Both the position numbers and the translations under genes were made by a program. DNA of 64,000 bases from Trochalopteron elliotii (lineage: Eukaryota > Chordata > Aves > Passeriformes > Leiothrichidae). Under the pieces are notes generated by a model. That model made no database searches and was not told the origin of the DNA. It was given only the letters and a program-made list of their open reading frames with translations. The stretch spans positions 726,407 to 790,406 of the forward strand of contig JANPWX010000209.1 in assembly GCA_024734555.1 (NCBI GenBank), written 5' to 3'. The number at the start of each line of letters is the position of its first letter. Within the stretch, counting starts at the first letter, position 1. This document shows positions 37,356-50,699 of the stretch, piece by piece.

Positions 37356-40300
37356 CCAAATGGATGAAAATCCTGGAAGCTGCAACCTCTCTGCTATCCA
37401 AAGAAAAACACAAATTTTACCACTTTGGCTCATTTCTTTGAATGCCTCAATGGGCAGTGTAAAGAATTGACCGGAGGTGGGGGGAAGGGCACACAGAGAG
37501 AGAAGAGGTGCAGGTTCCTGTCTGATCCACCACTAGATATGTGGCGCAAAACATAGAACCTTGTCTCCATCATCACTTTTTTATTACCTCAAATAAGCAC
37601 AGCTTCATTCAGCATTTGTAAGGAACAATAACATTCTCTGTACAATTTCAGTTCTCTCTGCTGTGCATTGATTCACCAGCCACAGGAAGTACTCATGTCC
37701 AGAGCTTGAAGAAGGCAACGAAGCTCAAGCTTTCAGTTCAGAGACATTCCTCCTTTCCAAAGGTTCACAGAACTGTCCTACATGCAGCTCTGCAGATGAA
37801 GACTATGAGCAGAGTTCAAATGAAGATTAAGGTGAGTTAGTGTGGAAATGAACAGCAAGTGAAGAAATCATTCTGCAAAACCAGATATTACAACTGCCAT
37901 TAATTCCCAGTTGACTGTGCCTCTGCAGGACTACTGCTGCTCTGAAGAGGAGAAAGCAGCAAATGCTATTAACAAGGGACATTTGAACTTGGCGGCAGAA
38001 CACTGATAACTGCTGGGAAGCTGGAATGGACTCTGTAATTCTTGCCTGTTCTCCTACCTGCTCATTCACAACCTGCTCACTGTGCCACCTTGCATTGTGG
38101 TACAGTGCAAGGCCCCCCAGCTGTACCACAATGCTCACCCTAACAAAAATCATGGTTAGTCAATAGCCTCAGAACCTCTAAACTGAGTTACAGCAAATAC
38201 TGATTTTTGCAATCTAGTAGTCTGTCTTTTGAAATTCAATAAATAAAAAAAATAATATGGATAATTCTACTCTGAGACCCCAGGAGAAATCGTGAATTTG
38301 GTACATTCCTTCTCAGAAGACAAATGACCCCTTAACATTTTCTGACACAGCTTTTGGACAGCAGCATAGTTTTACTTTGTATCAAATCTTACTGGATGAC
38401 AACAATCTTTGAATAACTCAGTTAAGTGTCACTGAGGACCTGGAAGGGCACCTGTCCTTTAATGCTTTCTGTTTCCTCCAGAATTTAATAGTTAATATGT
38501 CCACAGTATCATGTTACTTTTCAGGCGAGATTACTATGTTGGCCTTTCTTACTGGTTCTTAGTGTCTATTCAGGACAGAGACAAAAAGCAGAACTAAAAG
38601 CATGGAGACATTACAACTGTCAAGTTGAACCATGGCCAGGAGCTGCAGATTTCAGAGTCAGATGCTCTGAAAACATCTCTCATCATAACATGGAGCAGAA
38701 GAATTTGGCAGTTGCCTCCTTCCTATGTGATGTCCCTGGAACATTTCTAGGCCAGTGCTTACTCATCTCATGGAAAACAGCAAGTCTGTGAACTACACCC
38801 ACAGCTAATGCAATTTGCTGCAGTCAATGGACCATGCTTGTGTAGTGCTTGTAATAGCACCCTGTCATCAGGCAGCCAGTGAGCACACTTTGCACACCAC
38901 AGACCTTTCAAACTTCACCGTAGCCATGGGAACTATGCTTTTCAACAGTTCTCACTCAGTTTTGTTGGTAGAAGGACACCTCCCCACATCACTATGTCAG
39001 AGTCCACATGGCAATAGGAGGCTTTAAAATAAGCCATCTCTGCAGACCTCAACACTTCCAGGGAAGCACACCGGCTGGGCTTTTGAACCAATTAACAGAT
39101 CCAAACCATTTCTGCAAAGCAGTAGCTGATTTTCAGGTATCCTGCCACACACCATGCTTTATCAGTCTCATGAAAACAGAATATTTGTAATTCCTTATAC
39201 AAAGAATCCACAAAAGGGACAACTGAAAGACATCACCACAGATACTCACTAAAAATAAAATAAAAAATGCTCTGTGTGGCTGATCTTGAATCTGCAGTTT
39301 TGAATCTGCAGCACAATGCAGCATACAACAGTTGCTAAACAGAGCCACATCTTTGTCAAGGATAGTGCTACCATCAGTATTTCAGCTGAGAGATATGAGA
39401 GTCAGACTAACCTTATGAACATTCACATGATGAACAGAGGTCAGAAACCTTTGCTTTTGACCAAATTACACAGGCCTGGCAAAATTCCTTGCAACAAGGG
39501 AGTGAAATTCCTCCAAGGCAATCACAGATAACCCAAGCTCTTGAAAGGCTGTACACTAAAAGACATTAAGACTACCTCTATTCCTTCCTCAAATTAAAAA
39601 TCTCAGTTGTCAGAAAACACTGCATTTCTGAGGAAGGTCACTGAGAAAGGTCAGATCCCCACAGAAAAAAGGCTTGTTTTCAATGTGAAATGAATGCAAC
39701 TGCTTTTCAAAACATTATCCCAGTCATAATCTCAGGAGCCCCTGCCATGAAAGACCCTTGCCTTTACAGTTAGGCACCATTACTCAAAAAAGCACATTTT
39801 GAAATCATCAACCAACAAAATTCCATGAAAACTAGATAGTCTCCTATGGTACTCTACTTAATTTTAAATGTTTTATGAAGGTTCTTGACTATTTGGGTAT
39901 TTTTGAACTTGAAATTTCACCTCTAAAAACTTATGCAATGTCAGCTCTAAGAGGGAGTTACAGATTTGCTTTGGTTTTTCATGTTCCTATTTCTTGGTGC
40001 TATTCTGTAGCAAGAGTACATATTTTGCTACTCAAACATTATTTGCTGGCAATTTCTAACGTTTGGCCTAATCTTCCCAAACAACACTAAATATTTGGGC
40101 TGGCTATATTACTAACACACCAAATAATCATTAAAAAATACTCCTCTCTGCAACAGCTTATAGAGAAGCTGGAAGAGGAAGATGTGGGGGGAAAGGAAAA
40201 AAAAAACCACCAGCAACAAAACTACTGAAGGCTTCTGAACCCAACATCAAAGAAGCCAATACACTTTCAAACAGCGAGTGTTTGATACTCAGAAATAATC

Positions 40301-40710
40301 CCATTACAGCATGAGTCATGTCACAGCAGTAAACAGAAGTGCTCAAAGTTGTTGTTACTAAAGAAGTGAATGCTGTAGGCATGGTGAAGAGTTCAGTACT
40401 TGAGATGACTGCAGACTGCACAAGCAGAATTCAAAGCAGCATGTTTGAGCCAGAAGTAAAATATTTAACCAATACTATTCAGAGCACTAAAGTTGATTAA
40501 TCAACAACTATAGACAATGACAAAAATATCACGTTCAAGACAGAAAATTCAAGCTGGCATTTTGTCCTCTTGGTGGCTAAAAGTTCTAAGGTAGATTGAA
40601 GCCAGTGCTTGTTCAGTTACCATCCTTTCCACAGCCAGGAGAGCTACAAGACAGTAAGGTGGCGCATGCCAAATTCAATATATACATTGTTTTGGTTTTC
40701 TTGACTTTAC

Positions 40711-40855
40711 CTGGGTAACTGCTGAATGAGACACGGCTGGTGCTGGTGTACGCATCAACTATATTGAAGTTCCAATGCTTATATATTCTCAGTGTGGCTG
40801 CATAAGTAAACCAGCTGGAATGGGCAAAATATATATTCTCATATCCAGGCAGAAC
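40711..40855 (-). CDS. PLBD1: PLBD1 exon (LPGYENIYFAHSSWFTYAA)
   Basis: A 145-base exon, phase 0 in and phase 1 out, with acceptor GTTTTCCAG and donor CCAG|GTAAAG. It encodes VLPGYENIYFAHSSWFTYAA, then TLRIYKHWNFNIVDAYTSTS, then RVSFSSYPG. The AHSSW.TYAA.LRIYKHW.FN core is highly conserved in PLBD1/PLBD2 and belongs to the active-site region of this N-terminal-nucleophile hydrolase fold. Confidence 0.98.
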
Positions 40856-42020
40856 CTGGAAAACAGAAGCAGAAAGATGAATACTCTCAGATGCGACAAT
40901 ATTCTGCATGCTTTCTACTTCATAGAAACTGGGAGAATTACTTGCTTTAAGTAGTTTGATGAATTGCACTGTTGAATAAAGAGCAGATTCTTGTGCTTTT
41001 AGCTGTGTATTAAAGTGATTTCTGAAACATCTAGAAACAATTCTTGCCCATGTATTGTTTTCAAAATAAAACACTTTGGGGTTATTTGGGATACCTGCAT
41101 CACATGGTATGGTTTTTCCCCCAGCTTCATTCTGAATATTTCTATTCTCACATTCAGATCAGATCTTTGCAAACTTATCCAGCATTAATTTAAAACATGC
41201 TGGTTTTGTGAGAATTCCATTGGTTCACTTTGAAGTGAAGTACAGAAGGAAATGCAAGTAAATTCGATTTGAAAAGGTAAATATATATATTGATAATACA
41301 TCTCTTCAAAATATTTTCCTGGTTTTATGATTTGTTGTTAGCTCAGAAACCTTTTGCTGTAGGCAAATGCTCCAGTTAATCTTTCTCAATTTAACGTGAA
41401 TATTGTTTCTCTGTGATACATTGAGTGTCCAGATGCTGATTAAATCTCCTTAATAATTTTAACTGAAAGATGTAATTGCCACCATGATGCATCAGTCACT
41501 TATCTTAAAAATATGAGGTTTTTTCTGTCATCACTCCTACTGGAAAGCCATTCAAAGGTATCACTATTAACAGAAAACATCAGCCAATTGCACCCATTTG
41601 TTTTTATGTTAGATTATTTAAACTAAAGGACAGCGCTTTTTCCTTTTATTCCTTCCTATTTGCCCAATGTATTTGTAGTCATTCACAATACCCTTTTCAG
41701 ACTTCACTTCTCTAGGTGAAATGAGTTATTCTCGTCCAGTTTCCTTTGCCTGGTACTTCGTCATTCCCTAGTAATTCTAGCAGCTTTTCACCATCCATCT
41801 CTGTGATTTTGGTTTGGTTTGGTCCTTTCCCTCCCCTTGAACACAAGTGAGAAAAACTGGACTCAAAATCCTATGGAGGCACAAATGATAACTGCATAAA
41901 TGCATCTTGATCACTGACAGAAGTCTCTTTATGCACATGCAAAACAGGGCAGACTCCAGAAATGCAGACTCGTGACACTGCAAATCAACACAGTCACTGG
42001 ATTGAAGTTCTGGTGCTCAC
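40856..42020 (-). other. PLBD1: PLBD1 intron
   Basis: A 1.2 kb AT-rich intron with no recognised element. Confidence 0.9.
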
Positions 42021-42185
42021 CTTGATCAGTGCAGAGCAGTGTCCCATGTCCCACTGGTATCTCCCATGGCCTCCCGGATCTGCACTGCATTGTCCACCCC
42101 GTGCGGAATAATCAAATAATGCAGGAATAAGGTCCAATAGGTCTCCAACTGCATTCAGAAACTGGACATCAAAGTTGCTCAATGG
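42021..42185 (-). CDS. PLBD1: PLBD1 exon with presumed nucleophile Cys (WDMGHCSALIK)
   Basis: A 165-base exon, phase 0 on both sides, with acceptor TTATTCAG and donor AAG|GTGAGC. It encodes PLSNFDVQFLNAVGDLLDLI, then PALFDYSARGGQCSADPGGH, then GRYQWDMGHCSALIK. LN.VGDLLDLIP and WDMGHCSALIK are family signatures. In PLBD proteins the precursor is cut just before the Cys of HCSALIK, which becomes the N-terminal nucleophile, so the enzyme should keep its catalytic residue here. The linker before it is about eight residues longer than in human PLBD1 as I remember it, and has an extra Cys. Confidence 0.97.
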
Positions 42186-42631
42186 CTGAATAAAGGAGAA
42201 GACAACAAAAACCACTTTGAGACAGAAAAACATCAAGACAGCTTCAGTGGTTTGAATTTTTCTTTTGCTCCTGAAGGAAGCTCTTCTATGGTCTGTGAAA
42301 TGCCTACTGACACGGCCCAGACGCTCACACTCAGTATGGCACCAGGCACTGAGGAAATTTTCATGATCTGGCCCTTGTAACGGCATTACCAGTCCTACAG
42401 TTTCTGAGGCAAAAAGGAAGATGTAACTGTAACTCAAGAAACCTTGGTGTGTGTTTGCAAGCAGCATACCAATCAGTCTGTTGTTACAGATATACTAAGG
42501 TAAAATTTAATTTTTTTGTTTATCTAGATGTCTTTGAAGAGTCTTACACTAATGCTCTTGGGAGCTCTTGGATTCTTATAAACTTTGCAATTCAGGAAAT
42601 TCTCAGGACTAAGGAGGAAGAAACAAATGAG

Positions 42632-42690
42632 GGAAACAGTGTTAACAATACCAATCATGAAGGAAACAGTGATAACAATACCAATCAAAC
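42632..42690. repeat. Imperfect tandem duplication, period 30
   Basis: Two adjacent copies of about 29-30 bases share GGAAACAGTG.TAACAATACC and AATCA, with a few differences. They create a duplicated peptide in a chance frame, which is not evidence of a gene. Confidence 0.85.
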
Positions 42691-44663
42691 TAGCTGAAAA
42701 AGGAAAGTCAGTCAAAAGGCACTCTGCTATGTGCTTTAGAAAACTCCTTATGGTTGGAGCTAGCCAGGGTTAACTACACACAGCTGGTTGTGCAACACGC
42801 TCTTTAGAACCTCCTCTTACTTTGCCTCTTCAAAAATAAGAGCTTAATAGTGGTTTAACCTCAACCTTCGAACACCATTTTCTAAATCTTTCCTGTTCTT
42901 GCTTTCGCCATGCCTTTCGTTAAGGCAAGGCTTAAGGAAAAGAAGTCAGAACACACATCACTGTTGGGCTGTGAATAGTAATTTAATAATGCCACATAAC
43001 CATATAGCAAAGAAACACATTACTTGCAATATAAATCACTGTTACTAAACCATACAGCTGACCTCTCTACAAACCCCAGGAAACGGGGACAAGGAAAAAT
43101 TAGGCAGTGTCAAATCCATTTACTTCCTATTCAGAAGGCTGAATTCTGTGTTATTCATCTGCTGCTTTGGCAGAAAAAATAACCAACAGGAAAACCATGT
43201 AAACTCCAGTCCATCTATCCCAAGGGAAGGAATTAAACCTTCCCACAATACTTACATGGAAGAGAAATAAGCCATTCTGGCAACTAAGACCATTCATGGC
43301 AGAAGGCCCCAACAGCAGCTATAGTTTGAGGAAGAAATCCAAAACAAATTTTCATGTATGTTACATTGCTTTAGATCATCATGTTTTTGTTGTAAGGATC
43401 CAAACAGTGAGCAACATTAAGAGACATGTCTTTGGATAGTTTTAAGCAATTTAGAGGTATGAATCAGTTACAAACCAGTCGCAACTTCTATTTCATTGAA
43501 ATCCATATAGAAAGACTTGGCACTGTTTAAGCACCATTTTTCCCCATGCAGCTGCACTCGAAACCCACCACACAATAAGAAAAAGCAATTTTCCAATGTC
43601 TGATTCACACAGGCATCACTGTACAGTACCACCAGGAAGGGAGCAAACTGGCTTGCATGAGATTGCTCAGCCAGCCCCAAGACATTTTAATTGTACATGA
43701 AATGCATTTGCTACCATTTCATATTCTTCTTCATAAAACATGCTTTCACTGTAATATCTACAGGTAGCTACATTGATACTGCTACAGCATCAGTCAGAAT
43801 TGTCTGTGTATTTCTAAAAAGTTTCACATTTCTGTGCTTTCTTACCATCACTCCAAATCAAAACCTCTGTAAATATTAGGAAGCCCATTCAAATTAGAAC
43901 AAAAGTGCCAAGCAATGAAGCTTTCAGAACAATAGGCACAGAAAGGTGTCCAGAGAGCAGAAGGAAAGATCCATTCAAAGCACAGGTTATGCAAATTCCA
44001 AAGGCACTGGGTGAGATTAGGCTGCCAACTGCCAAAGCCAGCCAAAATTATCAGAGATGCAAAAGAGGGATTAGGTTGTTAAGCACTCCCTAGGGTTCTG
44101 TTTTCATTCCCCTCTTGAGGGACAAGCAAATTTTGTTCCAGTTTATTTCCAAAAATTCATTACTCTCCTTGAATAAACCTGGTTTTGTGTTTAAGACTGT
44201 CTGATGTGACATCACATAAGCACTGTTTTTCTCTGGAGTCTCAGTAAAACAATGCATTCAAACAGAAGACATAGGAATCTGTATTGCAGGCCCAATCTGA
44301 GAATTTTAGGAGTGGCCTGAAGCATCTGCCACAAGAAGGCTGAGAGCCCCAGTTTTGGAAAAACTACATCTGATTTCCAGGATATATGGAGAAATCTTCT
44401 CTATGAAGAGTTAATCTTGCTAGTGCCCACTAGCAAGAATTAGACCAAAAAACTGCATTATAACAAGTGCACGATATAGGGCGTATTACAATTTTTTGTA
44501 ATTGCCTTCTCCCATCTCATAGAGGAATGTCAGAAAAACTCCTTATATATATCATTTAGATCCTGAAGAAGAATGAATGAACTAAACTGACAAGCAGAGA
44601 GGTGGTAAAGCCACATCAAAAGTACTTTTCTAGAATGTGTGGCTCCTCTAGGGTGCTGTCCTG

Positions 44664-44669
<6 letters not shown>

Positions 44670-44694
<25 letters not shown>
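44670..44694. repeat. 25-base poly(A) tract
   Basis: A pure run of 25 A. It could be a retroposon tail or simple slippage; I could not identify a retroposed body upstream and no target-site duplication is obvious. Confidence 0.9.
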
Positions 44695-47600
44695 TCAATT
44701 TGAGTTTGTAAGTTTATTTCTCTCTTCCTTGGATGTAACTCAAAGGGCAGCAGAAAGGAGAGAACCAGCCCTAAATCCTTGTTTACATGGGACATTAAAA
44801 GAGGCAAGTTATTCTATAACAGTTGTGTTCCAGTAACTTCTCCATACCTGAGCACTGTGAGTACAAAATAAGGAAGTACAAATAGAGAGCTACCCCAGAG
44901 TCATTCCAGTATTTAAAACTCTGACACCTCCTTATTCAAGAGTAATATCTCTGCGTAGACAAGCCCAAGATTAATCACAGGGTTGGTAGAACATTAGACA
45001 GATGAAAAGGCTTTATGTTATTTGAGTGCCCCTCCCTCAGAAATTGTCTTGAAAAAAGGGTTGGGTTTGTTTACTGAACATAAAATGTTGCTAAACCAGA
45101 TGGCATAATGTCACAATTTAACATGGAGATGTATTCAAATTTTAACATCACTCTTAATGATACCTGTAAATATCAAATTCAAAATACAGAAATTTACAAT
45201 TGCCTTCATGCAGGTCTTAATGGAATCACCTACCTAAAATAGTCCTCAGGAGGACAGACTCCACGCAATAAAAACCCGAAGTTTAGAACAATACAATACA
45301 AAGCATTTCCTTCATAAAGAATAAAAAAATACATACTAGGGCTACTGTCAAACCATTCAAAGCCCAAACTGTCTTTCTGCAGTAAGGCTCAGTTACCTGT
45401 GGCAGACACAATTGTTCTACAATATTCAAGTAAAGCAAATCTGAATTTTAGGGGAGAGCAGAAAAACAGAACATTTCAGAGTTACTTGTGTGCACATAAC
45501 CCAACTGTCACTTAAGAAGTATCTGGCTCTGGTTTCAAACTACCATGCATAGTACCAGAAAACAAAATTTAAAAATTGAAAGCAGATTAGCTATGAAACA
45601 GCTTGTTTCTATTCTCCTGAAAAGGAAATAGTTCTATACAACTTTGCCCAGTGCTCAGTGTTACAATTCACAGACTTTGTAAACACAGTTCCCCTTCTTC
45701 ATTCCCTTTATCTCTTTTAGCCTATTGGTGTCAACCAAACAACTTTTCAATGTTCACGAGAGCATCTTGTCTATGCATGATCATTCACGGTGCAGGGAAA
45801 CATAAGAACCTTGAAACCCATCTCCTCTTCCCCTTCTTTCTCATGTTTCTGGTATTTTGGGAGTTAAGGGGAAGAGCTTCCTAGCCTTTCTTCTACAGCA
45901 TTTATTCTTATTTTAAGCTTAAGACAGTGGGAACAATTGTCCTCTACATACATAGAGGAATAACGTGTAGAATTTAGAAGTGCACATAGCTTTCCCAACA
46001 GCAAGTAGAACATCAGGCAACAAAACAGACTGTCACATTTGGCTTGGTTTTGTTTGGGGTTTAGGGGATTTCTTTCGTTTTGTTTGAGTATGGGTAAAAA
46101 AAGGAAAAGAAAAATGCCACAGTTCGAACTAGAGGTATTTTTAATATTTCTGATGTTCATTACCACCATGAATCCAAACTACTGAACTATGAGAGATCAA
46201 AAGATAAAGTTGTTCCTGATGATGATAATCCAAACACAAGAAGTACATGGAAAGGATTCTTTTATTAATGAAAAAAACCCAGTATATACTAAAGGAAAGA
46301 GGTAAAAAGACTTTCAAAGCACTAAGGAAAATGTGCAAAAGGAATAAGTTTTGCTTTTAAAAACATGCAGAATTTGTTACAGAGATTTTCAGTATGAAAT
46401 TTCTTTGTTTTATTTTCTCAATTTATTTTGAGAATTGAGTAACAGAAAAGTACTTGTTACTGGAGTTGTTGTCCAAACAAAATCAAAACAACTGGGTTAA
46501 CTGAAGCAAAGTACAATACTTAAAAATAAGAAAAAAATCACCTACTAGGTGAATTTATTTGCACTTTGGATGGCAGATTCTTTAATCACAAGGAATAAGG
46601 AAGATACTGATAGTGTTTTTGCCCGTTATGCTGGTTTGTGAGTTTAGCTGGGGCTTTTAAGTGCCAACACTTTACAGAAGCTGAGTTGATTCTCAGATAA
46701 ATGGATGTGCCAAAGATAGAATACTAGCCAGGAGCTTTGCATCCACACCTGTTTTATTGCCCATGTAAGCTTCGAGCAACAGCCTTCAAGCTCTGTTTTC
46801 CAAAGGAGATCCTAACAGCAGTAAATATGTACATACAGAGGTATCCTAACCTCTCAAAAGTACTTTAAAAGTATCATGGTATCCAACAAAATGAACTTCC
46901 TGTACTTTTACAGAATTGTCAGGTGTCATTTTGATGCCAAGGAAAACCAAGGACCTAGCTGCAAGAACAGCTGTCCAAAACATACTCAGAGATAAGGACT
47001 GATGTTAACTTCCTGGCTGTGGAAAAGACAGAAAACAGCTGCACGTTTCAAGTAAGAAATACACATAAAGTGAACATTTTTGCTTTGAATAAAAGCATAT
47101 GCATCTCAACACAGATGATAATGTACAAAGCTAAAATTGTGATTGGCATGGAAAAGAGTCAAAATAAATCCCACCAACTGCTGCAAGCATATCTGGGAAA
47201 AGAAAGAAATATACTTCCTGCATATAATTCAAGAATGGAGGACACAAATATTTCAGCCTGAACCACACATCTGAACTTTTGCTAAATGCACCATTTTTAT
47301 ATAGACATGCTGGTGAGATCTCTAAAAAGAGGATAAAAATTATTGAAACACTTCAGAAGTCATTGCTTGTTAGTATCAAATGCATAGTTAAATAAGAAAG
47401 CATCAGGGAACACACTTTACAGGTAGGACATGCCTATTACAAAGAAGTAACTCAGACACAAGCCAGCACTTTTGCCTTCCCCTCACGTGAATCTAAAAGA
47501 TTCTGAAGCAGCAAAAAAACCCCAAACCCGATGAGCTTGACAGGGCTCTTCAGATACAGGAGTTACGAAAGGATATTAATGTGTTCTTTTCCTAGAAAGT

Positions 47601-48602
47601 CAAGGTTTCTAGTGTTTTCCCCAACAAACTCAGGTCCCTCAGGATGGATTAGTATTACAAAGGCCTATTTTTTTTTTCCAGTTTGAGCTGGCTCCAGATT
47701 CATGAAAGCCCCAAAGTGACTTCTCTGCAAAAAAGATGCACATTTCACTAAAATGCAATTGTTTACATTTCAGGACTCCCAACTTCTCAAAATTCTTTGT
47801 ATGATTACCCTCGGTAAGAAGGTCAACTACAATTACTCAAGTTTTTCCTCTCACATTGAAAAACCTATCAGATCTTAGACTTTAGGACAGCATTATAATT
47901 GCCATATCTCTACTGGAGTTAAAGAAGTTCTGGTATTACATACAAACTGATGATGTGGAATACAATTCTAATTGAAATTAAAAAAAAAATTATTAAAAAA
48001 ACACACACAAAAAAACCTAAACCACCACCCAACAAAACCACAAAATCTATCCCATCTGACCTGCCACAACACAGACCACATCTTTTGTAACCATATATTT
48101 TTTTTAGACTTAGAAGACAGAAAAGGAGAAGTCATTCAGTAAAGTAAAACATACTCTAAGACAGAAAGGCTTTTAGGATTTGAAATCTAATGCTTGGAAA
48201 TAAGAATGAAAGCTTTAATTCATGCTGTTGCAGGTACTCTTTATATCTAAAGGGTCACTTACTTAATAACAATTGTAAAGTGACAGCAACAAGCACTTTA
48301 GTGAAGTGCCTGTCCTTCCAACATTCACATAGATACAAAAGCCACCCCCAACCTAATCACCACACAGTGCCCAGGGTTCCAAGCCCCTTGAGAATCTGTG
48401 GTTACATGGCCCAAGTGCTCAGTCACATTATCTACACTGAACAGCCACAGCCAAAGATTTTGCAGAATGGTATGCGGAATGAGTACGTGCCAGTAAGTAT
48501 CCTACTTTTGTTTTCGATTTTTAAAAAGCGGATCCCCTTCTCCCATCTTTGTCCACTGACATCCCAGCCCTAGCTACTGAAAAAGAGGTGCAGTAGTCTT
48601 AC

Positions 48603-48741
48603 TGTTTGTTTATGTAGTTTAGCCCACTCGAGGGCTCCCATGTACAGACCATCCAACTGTGCAATAATATAGCCAGCATGCCTCCAAAACGGGTCATCCT
48701 TATTATTTCTGATTTGTTGTCTTGTCCACTGATCTTGTTTC
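48603..48741 (-). CDS. PLBD1: PLBD1 exon (FWRHAGYIIAQLDGLYMGA)
   Basis: A 139-base exon, phase 2 in and phase 0 out, with acceptor CTCCGCAG and donor AACA|GTAAGA. It encodes KQDQWTRQQIRNNKDDPFWR, then HAGYIIAQLDGLYMGALEWA and KLHKQT. FWRH.GY..AQ.DGLY.GA is a PLBD1 signature. The exon joins in frame to the preceding one through a split Ala codon. Confidence 0.97.
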
Positions 48742-50615
48742 CTGCGGAGGAACAAACAGGTTGGGGTTTTCTTGGGGTTTTTTTGAGTATAATTGATAAT
48801 GCAGGGAAGGGACAAATACATTATGACCCAGATGGTCCAATCTTACTAAAGATTTGAGGTAAATCATGCTCTGGAAATCCTGCAGATATAACCATTACAT
48901 CCTCCAAGTGTAAATGTTCAAATTTAAACAAAATACCGTACAATCATGTGCTCTATCAGATTTTAGTGTCAAAGAGGAGTTAGACTCCATGTTAGTGGGG
49001 AACTTTGCTAAAGCAGATCTAGTCAGTAAAGGGAAACAAGGATTTGATAGGTCTGATAAACTATTCCCTTTCAAATGTCTATTTAAGAATAAAAATAGAC
49101 TGACATTTGAAAAATGACTGACATTTTCCTCTCCCCAGGTTCAAATGCAATGAAGGCTTTCTGTTGGGTGCTGAAATGTTGCCTGAGAACCATGTCTATG
49201 CTCCTCTGAGTAACATGTGGGGGGGCCAAACAACTGTACCCTGTCCAGTCAAGAGCCAAATCACTGAGGTTTAGAGCATGAAGCAACATGAGGTGAGCAG
49301 ACACTAGGGCAAGAGCCAGCAACATTGTAAGGATCTCTCAGAATCCTCTCTTTTGCTGGGCAAAGAGGGCCACAAAAGAATGACAGGAAATGAGGATCAG
49401 ATGCTGGCCTCTTCCATCCTCCTGTATCTATCCATCCAGCACCATGTAAAGTAGCAAAATAAAGAGGACAAATCTGTAAAGGAAGCCAACTCTTCCAACA
49501 GTATATGGGTGAGAAAACCAACCAGAGTTAGCTTTCTAGAAACAACAAGATGCAAGAAGTATGTCCAGTGAAATAAGGATATGGTCAGAGCATTCAGGGC
49601 TAAGGACTTCCAAGACAACACAGCAACCCACACTGTAAAACTGCTATAAAGTAAAGTAGTGATGCAGAAGTTGAGGACAGGCAATAGAAAAGCAATACAA
49701 GGCCCCCTAGAATTGCCCCTCTTCATCCAACAATGCATCTTGGGGAATACAGCTGCTATGCTGTGTCATTCTAGCAAAAAACACAAAACACTGATATGGT
49801 AGCTATCCCATCTTTCTCACAAGGAGGAGCACAGCAATGCTGAAAAATGATAGCAAGAGATTATTTGTTCTAATTTTTGGATAAGCTAAAACCAATCAAC
49901 TTTATATATGCACACCAATAACAGTCAGATATTCAACCCCTTATGGAAAGGGCAAGACAAGGCAAAGATGGAAAAAAATAGTTCCCAAAAGTGACCATTT
50001 CACACAAGTATTTGTAATGAAAAAACCCACAAGTCTAAGCAGATTAAAATAACTGGTAGTCACAGCTGAGTTTCCCAGTACCTGGCCTCATTCTTCTCCT
50101 ACTTGTAGTTTCCCCACCAGTGTAGCTGCATTATTCGAGCAAAATTACTTTTGATTTTTACAGCTAAAGAGAAAAGTAAATCAGGACTTCTGTGATTAGA
50201 ATAGAATTTACATTAGTGGTAGAATAAAATACTAACCTAACAGAAGAAGGAAAGGATACACAATGCTAAAAAGATTAAGGTGCCGGGAGACCACTGTTCA
50301 GTGTGATATTGAAAATATCAGCTTTTTGAAGAAGGAATTTTACTAGAATGACCTTCAGAATTCATTGACATTTTCCCCACCCTTTGGCAACAATGGTTTT
50401 AAACATTTCTTTGAAAGAATCAGAATTAGGGAAGGGTATATGCACTTCTTCATGTATATTTAGAATTGCTTTTAATAATAATGGCATTCAATCAGAGGGA
50501 AAGGAAGCATACATTTTCCTCAGCCCATAAGGAAGAGAATAAAAAAAGGTTGAAAATTCTGTCATCCTCCAATCCCAAGTCTTGACTGATTTATTTTTAG
50601 GAAATAAATACATAC
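48742..50615 (-). other. PLBD1: PLBD1 intron
   Basis: A 1.9 kb intron. Overlapping open frames of 80-113 codons near 49.1-49.7 kb on the - strand have no recognised domain. No repeat was seen. Confidence 0.85.
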
Positions 50616-50699
50616 GCCATAAAATTCTGAACTCCACTTCGAATGGTGGGAGTCTTAATTAGTTGTGGATACATATTTGCAGCATGGTCATACATTTGC
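50616..50699 (-). CDS. PLBD1: PLBD1 short exon (YPQLI..VQNFM)
   Basis: An 84-base exon with only 27 complete codons, phase 2 in and phase 2 out, acceptor CTTTCAG and donor ATGGC|GTATGT. It encodes QMYDHAANMYPQLIKTPTIR, then SGVQNFM. Human PLBD1 has the colinear segment with YPQLI, VQ and FM. Support comes from exact phase agreement on both sides (Pro from CC+G, Ala from GC+G) and the conserved YPQLI. Confidence 0.95.

Larger units (their letters stand above)
34020..40710 (-). other. PLBD1: PLBD1 intron
   Basis: A 6.7 kb intron. It contains A-rich tracts at about 34070-34130, a perfect 28-base palindrome at 35536-35563 and a hairpin at 37334-37355. No retroelement was recognised and no open frame inside it resembles a known protein. 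Confidence 0.85.
42186..48602 (-). other. PLBD1: PLBD1 intron
   Basis: A 6.4 kb AT-rich intron. It holds an imperfect tandem duplication at 42632-42690 and a 25-base poly(A) tract at 44670-44694. No gene or identified retroelement was seen. Confidence 0.85.

Noticed and set aside
44616..44836. Poly(A) tract as the tail of a processed pseudogene
   Set aside because: No coding relic was seen upstream and no flanking duplication was found; the frames across it are poly-Lys or poly-Phe artefacts.
49083..49738. Consecutive - strand frames of 80-113 codons in a PLBD1 intron
   Set aside because: The frames lie in different phases, lack splice signals in agreement with PLBD1 and match nothing I recognise.
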